Source of the DNA: Actinomycetes bacterium
GTDB lineage: Bacteria; Actinomycetota; Acidimicrobiia; Acidimicrobiales; Bog-793
Direction: 5' to 3'
Assembly: GCA_021821585.1 (NCBI GenBank)
Contig: JAKACF010000030.1
Location: 1 to 11,245, forward strand
DNA: 11,245 bases
The position numbers and the translations under genes are program-made. Of the stretch, positions 1 to 6,742 are shown piece by piece. The number at the start of each line of letters is the position of its first letter. The first letter of the stretch is position 1. The notes under the pieces were generated by a model that saw nothing but the letters and a program-made list of their open reading frames with translations, was not told the DNA's origin and made no database searches.

Positions 1-104
1 ACCGACGGCGGCCGGGGGTGTCTGTGCCGAGGGGCCTGTCCGGACCCCGGTGGTGCCTCGACGGCTGGCGCAGCGGTGAGCGGGCGGCCCACAGGTGAGA
101 AGCG

Positions 105-839
105 GTGGAAGGCCGGATCGTTCCGGCAGCGGTGCCACAGAGGGATACCGTCTTCGCCATGCGGCCCGTGAGCTCGATCGACATCACCCGGCGCCGCGAG
201 CTCGCGAGTCGCCTCCTCCAGGGCTACCTGCACGGACCGGCGGCGTCGAGCGAGGCGACGGCCGAGGCCCTGGCGAGGGCGGTGGCCGCCGAGACCGTCG
301 TCGTGGTCGAAGGCATCAGTGACCAGATCGCGCTCGAGACGCTCGCCACACGGTACGGCCGCGATCTCGACGGCGAGCGGGTGGTCGTCGTGCCGGCCGG
401 TGGGGTGCACGCGTTCACTCGGTACCTGACGCAGTTTGGCCCCGCAGGAGCCGGCCTGCGACTGGCGGGTCTCTGCGACGCCGGCGAGGAGGACGTCGTC
501 CGGCGCTCCCTCACGAGCGCCGGAATCGGCTCACCGCGAACCCGGACCGATATGGAGCGACTGGGCTTCTACGTCTGCGTCGACGATCTGGAGGACGAGT
601 TGATCCGCGCGCTCGGCGCGGCCCGAGTCGAAGAGCTCGTCGACTCGCAAGGGGATCTCGGCTCCTTCCGCAGCCTGCAGGGCCAGCCAGAGTGGCGTGG
701 TCGGCCCGTCGCGGCACAACTACGACGCTTCCTCGGCAGTGGTGCCAGCCGCAAGCTCCGGTACGCGCGCCTGCTGGCCGCGTCCCTCGAGTCGGACCGG
801 GTGCCGTATCCGCTTCACGCGCTGGTGAGCCGGGCCTGA
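105..839 (+). CDS. Stand-alone OLD-family-type TOPRIM domain protein
   Basis: The protein has 244 residues and a TOPRIM nucleotidyl-transferase/hydrolase fold of the kind found at the C-terminus of OLD-family ATP-dependent nucleases, but no ATPase domain. The first TOPRIM strand VVVVEG places the conserved Glu at residue 69. A second hydrophobic strand leads into PAGGVHAF (residues 97-104). LAGLCDAGEED puts the metal-binding Asp at 125, and VDDLEDELIRALG (159-171) is typical of the OLD-type branch. From memory, free-standing proteins of about 200 residues with this signature are common in actinobacteria and have no assigned role; nucleic acid cleavage is inferred. I chose the GTG at 105 because AGGTGA lies 6 nt upstream; the ATG at 159 is an alternative that fits the usual family length better. 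It appears monocistronic and converges on the next gene. I see no sign of transfer. Confidence 0.82.
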   Translation: MEGRIVPAAVPQRDTVFAMRPVSSIDITRRRELASRLLQGYLHGPAASSEATAEALARAVAAETVVVVEGISDQIALETLATRYGRDLDGERVVVVPAGGVHAFTRYLTQFGPAGAGLRLAGLCDAGEEDVVRRSLTSAGIGSPRTRTDMERLGFYVCVDDLEDELIRALGAARVEELVDSQGDLGSFRSLQGQPEWRGRPVAAQLRRFLGSGASRKLRYARLLAASLESDRVPYPLHALVSRA

Positions 840-1022
840 CCGACCGCGCCCAGAGGCGATGTCGACCGCGAGACGACGCCGGGACCTCGGGGGCGCTCGC
901 CCACGGGCTGTCCCCGGGGGCCCCACCGCCGCGGGGCCGTGGCGTACCCGGACTCGCGGTGGCCCGAGATCTGCCGGGTGCAGAGTGCCGGACGTTCGTA
1001 TGCGCGCGCCTCACGCGACGGC

Positions 1023-1048
1023 GCCGGCGCCGGATGCCCGGCGCCGGC
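1023..1048. terminator. GC hairpin between convergent genes
   Basis: A perfect 11-bp inverted repeat (1023-1033 with 1038-1048) encloses the 4-nt loop ATGC. It lies 184 bp past the TOPRIM stop and 43 bp past the stop of the opposing secreted-protein gene. There is no T-run on either strand, as is usual for hairpin terminators in high-GC actinobacteria. Its position suggests a bidirectional terminator; function is inferred. Confidence 0.5.
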
Positions 1049-1090
1049 ACTCGTCTCGCACTGCTGCCGTCAAGGGGACGGTGTTGGGCG

Positions 1091-3295
1091 CTAGGGCGCT
1101 ACCAAGTTGACCGAGGTACCCCAGTTGGCGAACCCGTCCCGGGTGCCGCCACAGGTACCGATCGTGAGGGTGAAGCTTGCTCCGACACAGCTCGGGTACG
1201 GGATGTACTCGCTGGAGAAGAAGATGCCCTTGCCGGAGACGTACACCGCTGCTCCGTAGTCTCCCCACCGGGGACGGGTTCCGTTCGGGTAGCCCAAGTA
1301 CTCGGTGAAGCCGTCCTGGGGCGACTGGCCCATGTCCACGACGTTGATCGTCGACCCGGAGAGCCCGGCCGAGGTCGCGGTGAGGCGGCCGTACGCCGAG
1401 CTCGGGTAGTAGCCGCCCTTGTTGGCGTGGGTCGGACCGCCGTTGCCGGAGAGCGTGAAGCTCATGATCGCCCCGCCGCCGGGTGTGTCCGATGCCGCGA
1501 TGGTCGGGAACTCGATGTCCTCGTGGGCTGCGGTGACGTACTGGTCGTTCGTCAACGTGAAGCCGTTGCCGGCATCAAACGAGCCCGTGCCGATGACGAA
1601 GTAGAGGGCACCCTGGTGGAGCTCCGACGTGCCGGAGAAGGTCTGGTTCACCTCCGTGCTGATCGCCCCCCAGAGCTGTCCTTGAGCTTGGACCGCTTGG
1701 GTCATTCCGTCACCGTTCGTGGCGATACCGCCTTCGGGACAGTGGGCAGGCGGCATCTTGCGCTTGCTTCCGGACGGCACCTGGCTGAGACCGGCCTGGC
1801 GGCACTCGTTGCCGAGCGGGATCGGTCCGGCCTTCTGGGCGCCGAGGAAGCCCTCTCCGTAGTACGGCAGAGTCCCGGAGAAGAGGTCGCCTCCGAACGT
1901 GATGCCCGAGCACGACGAGCCCGAGCACCCGTTCGTGGAGTTCAGCTGGCTGAGCTCGGTCCAGTCGAACGCCGCCACGCGGTTGTCCCCCTGGCCCTGG
2001 AAGTCGAGGGAAGCGAGCATGAAGCCCGATCCTCCGAAGCTGTTGTCGAACTGGCTCGGGTCGGATGCCTGCGCCGGGATCACCTGGTACCAGCAGACCG
2101 CCCCCCCGGTCGTGGCGCAGCTGTCCCCGGCCGAGTCCGTAGGCAGATACCCCATGTTCTCGATGGCGACGTTCAACGAGCCGTTCGGCGTGGTGCCCGA
2201 CATCGTCGGGGCACCGGACTCCAGCGCGCTCTTGGTGAAGGCAAGCTCCTGGGCGCCGTTGAAGAAGCCACCGTCGAGTCCCGGGTAGTTGCCGTTCAAG
2301 GGAAACTCGTCGTAGAAGATCTCGAACGCATCCTGGGTGGTGGCGATCTTCGCGTAATCGTTCAGGAGGTAGGGCGCACCGGGCTCGCTCGGGTTGTAGT
2401 TGGCGTTCATGTAATAGACGTTGTACGGACCGAAGGGGCTGTTCCCCGTGGTGACGGCGATCGCCTCGTAGCACGAGTCAGCCTTGGCGGCGAAGCAGCC
2501 GTTGAAGGGACCGCCGCTCGCCTCGGAGGAAGCGGAGGCGATCTCGATGAAGAACCAGTGTCCCCCGTTGCTGCCGTCATAGAGGCACTGGACGTCGCCG
2601 GCGCTGCTCCACCCGCGCGCCGTCAGGCCCATCATCGTGTCCATCGAGAGCGGCTGGGACAGGCGGTGCAGGTTGTAGTTGAAGACGAGGACCGCACCGA
2701 TGTTGGTGGACTCGACGACGTACCCGTTCCCGGCACAGAGCCCCTGGTCCGGCGGCTCGACGTCACCGACGGTGGTGTTCGTCGGGAGGGAAGCGTTGTC
2801 CACCGCGTCGAGCCCCTTCACGCCGAGCGCACCCGCAGCGCTGTTGTCGATGGTGTCGCAGCCTGCCGAAGGCGGAGTGCAGCTCACGGTCGGCACCGTC
2901 GGGTCGGCGACGGTGTTCGCAGCATGCGTGGAGTGGTGCGCCACCCAGGGTCGGGGCGCAGGCAGAGTCCTCGCGTGGTCGGCGCGACCCACTGCGCCGG
3001 ATACCGCCGGGCTTCCCGTCTTCACCGCAGACGAAGAAATGGCCGATGACGAGGCCAACGAGGTCGAGTAGGGGCCGCTCAGCAACGAGCAGCCGGAGCA
3101 TGGAGAAGCCGCGGGTCCGACGAATGTGGGGGCGACCGGGCCGATGGCTGATGCCGTGGCATCGGCTGCCGCCGCCCTCCCAGCGGTCCCTCGATGGGCG
3201 GTGATCGCTCCAGCGCTGCCAAGGCCGCTCACCAGGACGGTGGCAAGTGACAAGGCCAAGGCTGTGAAGAGGAGAAGCGGTTTGCTGCGTCGCAT
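1091..3295 (-). CDS. Large secreted protein of unknown function with WGDY motif
   Basis: The start is the ATG at 3295, because GGAAGGAG lies 4 nt upstream; an in-frame ATG at 3325 lacks such a site. The product has 734 residues. Residues 1-30 form a Sec signal peptide (MRRS, then a hydrophobic run, then GSAGA). A low-complexity Ala/Ser/Pro stretch follows to about residue 140, then a compact cysteine-containing region. That region includes PPDQGLCAGNGYVVE (about 181-195), GDVQCLYDGSNGGHWFF (about 233-249) and, near the C-terminus, RPRWGDYGAAV (about 674-684). I recall such blocks (a PPDQ/GNG strand, a D..VLYD...G.W strand, a late R.GDY motif) in uncharacterised exported actinobacterial proteins that look like irregular beta-propellers. 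No catalytic motif, LPXTG signal or anchor is visible, so it is probably released. The Cys residues suggest disulfides. Enzymatic or adhesive function is unknown. Confidence 0.78.
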   Translation of the reverse strand: MRRSKPLLLFTALALSLATVLVSGLGSAGAITAHRGTAGRAAAADATASAIGPVAPTFVGPAASPCSGCSLLSGPYSTSLASSSAISSSAVKTGSPAVSGAVGRADHARTLPAPRPWVAHHSTHAANTVADPTVPTVSCTPPSAGCDTIDNSAAGALGVKGLDAVDNASLPTNTTVGDVEPPDQGLCAGNGYVVESTNIGAVLVFNYNLHRLSQPLSMDTMMGLTARGWSSAGDVQCLYDGSNGGHWFFIEIASASSEASGGPFNGCFAAKADSCYEAIAVTTGNSPFGPYNVYYMNANYNPSEPGAPYLLNDYAKIATTQDAFEIFYDEFPLNGNYPGLDGGFFNGAQELAFTKSALESGAPTMSGTTPNGSLNVAIENMGYLPTDSAGDSCATTGGAVCWYQVIPAQASDPSQFDNSFGGSGFMLASLDFQGQGDNRVAAFDWTELSQLNSTNGCSGSSCSGITFGGDLFSGTLPYYGEGFLGAQKAGPIPLGNECRQAGLSQVPSGSKRKMPPAHCPEGGIATNGDGMTQAVQAQGQLWGAISTEVNQTFSGTSELHQGALYFVIGTGSFDAGNGFTLTNDQYVTAAHEDIEFPTIAASDTPGGGAIMSFTLSGNGGPTHANKGGYYPSSAYGRLTATSAGLSGSTINVVDMGQSPQDGFTEYLGYPNGTRPRWGDYGAAVYVSGKGIFFSSEYIPYPSCVGASFTLTIGTCGGTRDGFANWGTSVNLVAP

Positions 3296-3388
3296 GTCAC
3301 TCCTTCCTGACGGGCACGAGGCCACGCTCGGCTGGGCGATATCGTCGCAGTGGGGCTTGGGAACGCACCCGCAAATTGGGGCTGTTGT

Positions 3389-3405
3389 GAGCTAGCAGTT
3401 AGCTC
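3389..3405. promoter_or_regulatory. Inverted repeat in the leader of the secreted-protein gene
   Basis: GAGCTA-GCAGT-TAGCTC is a perfect 6-bp inverted repeat with a 5-nt loop. On the plus strand it is followed by GTTTT. It lies about 95 nt upstream of the ATG at 3295 and inside the predicted leader. It could be a regulator site or a short plus-strand terminator; six base pairs can also occur by chance. Confidence 0.25.
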
Positions 3406-3433
3406 GTTTTGAGCATGCAGAAGGGTCGAGTCG

Positions 3434-3462
3434 ACTGTACCGACAGGCTGCCGACACTTCAA
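3434..3462 (-). promoter_or_regulatory. Candidate sigma70-type promoter for the secreted-protein gene
   Basis: On the minus strand TTGAAG (3462-3457) and TACAGT (3439-3434) are separated by 17 nt. Transcription would begin near 3427 and give a 5' leader of about 130 nt. The leader is visibly less GC-rich than the coding sequence. The match is imperfect and was found by eye. Confidence 0.35.
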
Positions 3463-4222
3463 GAGGTTTCTCTTTGCACTGCCCAGTCTCTTCAGCTATT
3501 CCCATCGAGAGCCTGGAGAGGCCAGAGTCGGTGAATCGGGACTTTACGGATTCGTTGCGATTGGGTTACCCGGGGTAGGTACCGGGCGCCATAGAGCGCA
3601 CCACCGAGGGCTCTGGCGGCTCTATGCACCCTGCGAGCCGGAGGAGCCGCTCGGCGAAGTGGGCGTTCCTTCGGGTGGTGTCATGAGTGATGGACCGAGG
3701 GGTGCCGCCTCGGGCGCCGGTGTGAGCCGATCCCGAGTGTCTCCCCCGCAGCACCGAGGGCATGCCGTGGCCGCGCGGGCCCGGCCGATGACGACCAGTC
3801 GAAACGGGACTCTCGTCTCGCTCGGTTTCCGGCTGCGGCTTCAGGACGGTACCGGTCGCGATGGAGGTCCTCGAGGTCCCTCGTGATCGGTCGGAGCATG
3901 ATCGAGATCCGGGCGGCCCGCTCTTGATGGGAGGGTGCGGACTCCGCGCCAGCGGACGCCTGCCCGCCCCGGCGCAGTTCACTCGAGAGTGCGTGGCGGG
4001 CGTCGTCCGACACCGCGAGCGTCGGTCGCACCTTGCAGACCCGGCGGGGGCGTGCCTGTGCCCGTCTCGGCGTGACGGCGGTACCGATTGTCCCCGCGGG
4101 TCCTGGAGCGTCCCCGGACTCGAGCCACGAGCGAACCTGTGAGGTGCCCGCTCATGAGCACGTCGGTTGTCAACAGGCCCTCAGAGGGCGAATGCCGACG
4201 CTCGGATCTGCAAACGTCCAGC
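3463..4222. other. Intergenic region with no convincing gene
   Basis: About 760 bp separate the promoter region of the secreted-protein gene from the left end of the integrated element. The open frames here are short and arginine/proline/serine-rich. They lack good ribosome binding sites and resemble no family I know. The least bad candidate is the minus-strand frame 4031-3681, whose first 55 or so codons mostly end in G or C and encode a hydrophilic helix-prone stretch. It may be a relic, but I do not call it a gene. In the reconstructed history this region was the original sequence downstream of tRNA-Leu. Confidence 0.5.
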
Positions 4223-4268
4223 GTGCGGGCGAGAGGACTCGAACCTCCACCCCCGAAGGGACCGGGAC
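4223..4268 (+). repeat. Left attachment site, 46-bp copy of the tRNA-Leu 3' end
   Basis: This is identical over 46 bp to 6745-6790. It corresponds to tRNA-Leu from nucleotide 37, just 3' of the anticodon, through variable arm, T arm and acceptor strand to the first base after the discriminator. Identity stops abruptly on both sides: 4222 is C against G at 6744, and 4269 is G against C at 6791. The anticodon arm 5' half and D arm are absent, so it is not a functional tRNA. Confidence 0.92.
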
Positions 4269-4809
4269 GTCAGTCACGAATCGACAGTCTGCTCGGGTCC
4301 GCCAGCGTGCATGCATGATGGTCCCCAGATCTCCCTTTGTTCACAAGGCGTTCTCGTCCATGAGCGTTCGCCGTCGTTCCGGACCGTTCACGGGGTCCGG
4401 CGGCGATTCCGTCAGCAATCCGTTAGCAAGGGGGTGGCCCAGACCCCCAGGCTGCGCCGACAAGCCATCGTCGCGCTGGCTGCCACGAGGCGGTACAGCG
4501 CTCCGAGGAAGAGCGCGCTTTCTGCCGATCAATCGAAACCAACCTGACTGGATCAGGGAGTTGGCTGCTGACGACGATGACCGGGATGAACTCGACGGAA
4601 TCTTGACGCTCTCGACAAGTCCGGCGGATCCCGCGGGCGCCCTCGGCGCCTCCGGGCCTGCCAGATGACTCGTGTGGCGTCGAAGCGACCGTCCCAGGCT
4701 CCCGCCCTCGGCCTTCGCCCTCAGTTGGGCTCGCGTCCACGCACAGCCAGCCGGGAGTCGAGCGATGGTGGGCGCGTCGCGGCATAACGCTGCGCATGCG
4801 CACGAGGCT
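4269..4809. other. Gene-free left part of the element
   Basis: About 540 bp lie between the left attachment site and the end of the Fic gene. I see no supported coding sequence on either strand; all frames are short and compositionally odd. The recognisable items are the paired CCGT(C/T)AGCA repeats at 4409-4430 and a 10-bp palindrome GCGCATGCGC near 4791-4800, just past the Fic stop codon. The rest may be eroded cargo left after a deletion. Confidence 0.5.
4409..4430 (+). repeat. Tandem 11-bp repeats, candidate integrase arm sites (left)
   Basis: Two adjacent copies, CCGTCAGCAAT and CCGTTAGCAAG, have starts exactly 11 bp apart. The same paired arrangement in the same orientation occurs at 6674-6695 near the other end. 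The pair lies 140 bp inside the left attachment core. Tandem arm-type sites about one helical turn apart on both sides of the core are known for phage L5 and lambda-like integrases. Confidence 0.6.
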
Positions 4810-5403
4810 TCAGCTTCTGGCGAACTCGAGAAGCGCCCCGATGTCGTCACGATCCACATCGGCGCGACGGAGGGCGGTCAGGTACTTGGACCGGAGCTCC
4901 TCGGTGGTGTCGTCGAGGTCGGCTCCCCAGCTGAAGCTTGGACGCCCGAGCGCCCTAGCCATCAGGCTGGCGGCGATGCGGCCATGACGCCCGTTGCCGT
5001 TGACGAAGGCGTGGATCTGCACAAGGCGGTGGTGAAACCGCACAGTGCTCTCGTCCGGTTCGAATGTTTCGCCTTCGATCCACGTCTGGACGTCCTGACA
5101 CAGATCGCGCAGCGCAACCGGAATCGCCGTCGGGTCGATTCCCAGATTCGTCTCGCGCCGCCGATACCTGCCGGCCCACCGCCAGACCTGGCCGAACATG
5201 GCCAGATGCAGCCGACGCAGGTAGTGGTCGTCGACGAGTTCGTCCAAGCCGGGGGAGAGATGGAGCGTCGCGTGCGCGATGTTCGCTTGCTCGGCGGCGA
5301 AGAGCTCGCCTCGGTTGGCGATGTACGTCGGAATGAGCTCGGCCTGTTCGTCCGGGGAGATGGAGGTGAGCCCGTCGCCGATCGGTACGAGAGGATCGCT
5401 CAC
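4810..5403 (-). CDS. Mobile mystery protein B, Fic/DOC-domain protein
   Basis: The 197-residue protein matches the mobile mystery protein B family (TIGR02613), a Fic-domain group found next to mobile mystery protein A. Fic proteins usually transfer AMP or another phosphate-containing group to a protein target. The Fic motif is HAFVNGNGRHGR (131-142), with catalytic His131, Asn137 and the phosphate-binding Arg139 and Arg142. Position 135 is Asn where most Fic enzymes have Asp/Glu to hold the metal; I recall Asn here in this subfamily. The upstream helix block LRRLHLAMFGQVWRWAGRYR (62-81) is also typical. I see no inhibitory (S/T)xxxE(G/N) helix here or in the partner. The GTG start at 5403 shares its first base with the last base of the upstream TAG stop, so translation is coupled. 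Toxin-like activity is inferred; the target is unknown. Confidence 0.88.
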   Translation of the reverse strand: MSDPLVPIGDGLTSISPDEQAELIPTYIANRGELFAAEQANIAHATLHLSPGLDELVDDHYLRRLHLAMFGQVWRWAGRYRRRETNLGIDPTAIPVALRDLCQDVQTWIEGETFEPDESTVRFHHRLVQIHAFVNGNGRHGRIAASLMARALGRPSFSWGADLDDTTEELRSKYLTALRRADVDRDDIGALLEFARS

Positions 5404-5864
5404 TATTGCTCCTCGCTCCAGAGCCCCCGCCGATCCACGAGGTCCCCGGCGAAAGCCTCGAGGTCCCTAGCGGCCGTCACCTCGTCGAGCTCCTGATCCT
5501 CGAGGCGACCCTGATGTCCCACGGATCGAAGATGAGCAGCCGCTTTACGACGAGCTTGGTTGGCCACCATCACATCTAGCGACGACGTCGGAATGAGTGC
5601 GTACACCACCTGGCAGTCCATCGCCTCGGCGGCCCGCCGCAGCGTGTCGAGCTGTACCGTTCCGAGCGCCTCGTTGCGTTCTATGTCGGCGACGGTCGCT
5701 TGGCTCGAGCCCATCCGTTCGGCGAGCTCGCGCCTCGACATGCCCAGGGCGTCGCGGATCGCACGAACCCAACCGCGGTGGGGCGGTGGCTCGGCCGCGA
5801 ACGGCCGAAGCCTTTCGAAACGTTCGTCGAGTCGCCGTCGTGCTTGGGCGCGTCCCTTCAACAT
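5403..5864 (-). CDS. Mobile mystery protein A, HTH regulator
   Basis: The protein has 153 residues from the ATG at 5864. A Xre/Cro-type helix-turn-helix spans about residues 31-78, including GMSRRELAERMGSSQATVADIERNE-like helices and the closing block AAEAMDCQVVYALIP. That block is characteristic of mobile mystery protein A (TIGR02612). The basic N-terminus (RAQARRRLDERF) and the charged C-terminal tail (about 105-153) complete the family length. It is the first gene of a two-gene unit with the Fic protein and overlaps it by one base. Three 32-bp repeats lie immediately upstream and are the obvious binding sites for autoregulation. Neither the ATG at 5870 nor that at 5864 has a Shine-Dalgarno sequence. 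A TAAGAT hexamer ends 6 nt before 5864, so I favour leaderless translation from 5864; 5870 is the alternative. Acting as antitoxin to the Fic protein is plausible but unproven. Confidence 0.87.
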   Translation of the reverse strand: MLKGRAQARRRLDERFERLRPFAAEPPPHRGWVRAIRDALGMSRRELAERMGSSQATVADIERNEALGTVQLDTLRRAAEAMDCQVVYALIPTSSLDVMVANQARRKAAAHLRSVGHQGRLEDQELDEVTAARDLEAFAGDLVDRRGLWSEEQ

Positions 5865-5870
5865 GCCCAT

Positions 5871-5876
5871 ATCTTA
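5871..5876 (-). promoter_or_regulatory. Candidate -10 element of the mobile mystery A/B operon
   Basis: TAAGAT on the minus strand ends 6 nt before the ATG at 5864, placing the predicted transcription start on or beside that ATG. No good -35 hexamer lies 16-18 nt upstream (GCTCGA at 17 nt). The first upstream repeat begins at 5877 and abuts this hexamer, so a bound protein would block polymerase. Confidence 0.4.
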
Positions 5877-5972
5877 GTGGCCAGAACCACAGATCGAGCT
5901 AACTCTCAATGGTCTGAGCCACACATCGATGTATTCGTTGGTGGCTCAAACCACGATTCGAGCCAAAATGCT
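5877..5972. repeat. Three 32-bp direct repeats, candidate operator array
   Basis: Three units start at 5877, 5909 and 5941, exactly 32 bp apart. Each begins with a 14-bp interrupted palindrome: GTGGCCAGAACCAC, ATGGTCTGAGCCAC and GTGGCTCAAACCAC. Each is followed after 3 nt by TCGA (5894, 5926, 5958). The shared pattern is RTGG-N6-CCAC-N3-TCGA. A 32-bp period is close to three helical turns, so all sites face the same side of the DNA. The array lies directly upstream of the HTH gene, and its distal unit overlaps the end of the truncated integrase frame. Binding by the HTH protein as a dimer on each palindrome is inferred. Plasmid-type iterons look similar, but no replication gene is present. 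Confidence 0.72.
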
Positions 5973-6683
5973 GTCTAAGTCCACGTCGGACCAACGCAGG
6001 CTGAGGACCTCGCCGCGACGCATCCCGGTCGTTGCGAGCGGGAGCCAGACGGCGAAGAGGCGCTCCTCGGCTACCTGGTCGAGGAAGCGACGCAGTTGCG
6101 ACGTGTCCCACACCCGCATCTCGGCCGTCCGAGGGCGCGGTGGCTCCGCCCGCTCAGCGGGGTTGTGCGGAAGGCGTTCCCACTTGACAGCGTCGGCGAA
6201 TGCCTTGTGCAGCATCGTGTGAACGTTCCGGACGGTCTTCGGCGACAGGCCAGGATGGAGGAACGCGCCGCGGTTCCGGCGACCGCCCACAAGGAGGTCG
6301 GCATAGTACGCGTTGAGCTGTGACGGGAAAGCCTCACCCAGGCGTCGGGCACCGAGGAAGGACACGACGTAGCCCTCGACCATCGCCCTGTAGTGATTAT
6401 CCCAGGTCGCCGGGCGGATGCTCGCCTTCACCGCCGGAAGCCATTCGTCGTTCAAATAGGTGGCGACTGTGACCGTCGACGGAGCGACGTACTCACCCCT
6501 CCGGACTTCGTCGCGGAGGTCTGCGAAGGCCTTCTCGGCCTCCTTCTTCGTGCGGAAGCCACCCTTCAAGACCTGGCGGCACCGCCCGTCGCAACCGGGC
6601 TCGAGTTCAGCCCAGACGTACCACTTCTCGCCTCGCTTGCGGAAGTGACCGCGACGCAAGCATAGCTGGCAGGCCGTTAGCAT
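5946..6683 (-). pseudogene. int: Tyrosine integrase, C-terminally truncated
   Basis: The frame encodes 245 residues against the 380-400 usual for this family. The N-terminal AP2-like arm-binding domain is intact (about 11-60: RGHFRKRGEKW, GGFRTKKEAEKAFADLRDE). The SAM-like core-binding domain follows (about 70-180, with TWDNHYRAMVEGYV and LSPKTVRNVHTMLHKAFADAVKW). The catalytic domain begins with LATTGMRRGEVLSLRWSDVDLD (217-237), giving the first catalytic Arg, but the frame ends eight residues later. Lys, HxxR, His/Trp and the Tyr nucleophile are missing and are not found elsewhere in the window. The last residues are read through the third upstream repeat of the neighbouring operon, so the breakpoint is near 5965. 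The ATG at 6683 has no Shine-Dalgarno; a GTG at 6734 has AGGAG 4 nt upstream and could be the true start. It is presumably inactive for strand exchange but may still bind arm sites. Confidence 0.88.
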
Positions 6684-6695
6684 CCCGTTAGCCAG
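6674..6695 (+). repeat. Tandem 11-bp repeats, candidate integrase arm sites (right)
   Basis: CCGTTAGCATC and CCGTTAGCCAG lie in tandem with starts 11 bp apart, in the same orientation as the pair at 4409-4430. They are 49 bp inside the right attachment core. They also cover the ATG at 6683 of the integrase, so a bound integrase could limit its own translation or transcription. Function is inferred from layout. Confidence 0.6.
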
Positions 6696-6742
6696 CAGCG
6701 AGTAAGTGCGTTCCGACCGAGCCTGTCGGCACACAAAGCTCC

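Noticed and set aside
692..3049. 785-codon plus-strand frame across the TOPRIM end and the secreted-protein gene
   Set aside because: It is antisense to a gene with signal peptide and strong ribosome site, and its translation is Arg/Val/Gly-rich low-complexity sequence typical of an antisense frame in GC-rich DNA.
3566..3982. Minus-strand 138-codon frame in the gap left of the element
   Set aside because: The Arg/Pro/Ser/Gly-rich translation has no domain or ribosome site and overlaps other equally poor frames.
4223..4268. A second tRNA-Leu gene
   Set aside because: Only the 3' 45 or so nucleotides are present; the 5' acceptor strand, D arm and anticodon are missing, so it is an attachment-site remnant.
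4314..4320. TGCATGCA-type palindrome near the left attachment site
   Set aside because: It is short, isolated and not repeated elsewhere in the element; no link to a function can be made.
4341..4859. Minus-strand 172-codon frame (and the overlapping 4423-4803 frame) in the left part of the element
   Set aside because: It has biased Ser/Ala/Arg composition, no ribosome binding site and no family resemblance, and it overlaps the 3' end of the Fic gene in another frame.
4672..5496. 274-codon plus-strand frame across the Fic gene
   Set aside because: It is antisense to the Fic-domain protein, which has an unmistakable HxFxxGNGRxxR-type motif.
5877..5972. Plasmid-type iterons or a short CRISPR array
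   Set aside because: There are only three units with divergent interiors and no replication or Cas gene in the window. Position at the promoter of an HTH gene favours operators.
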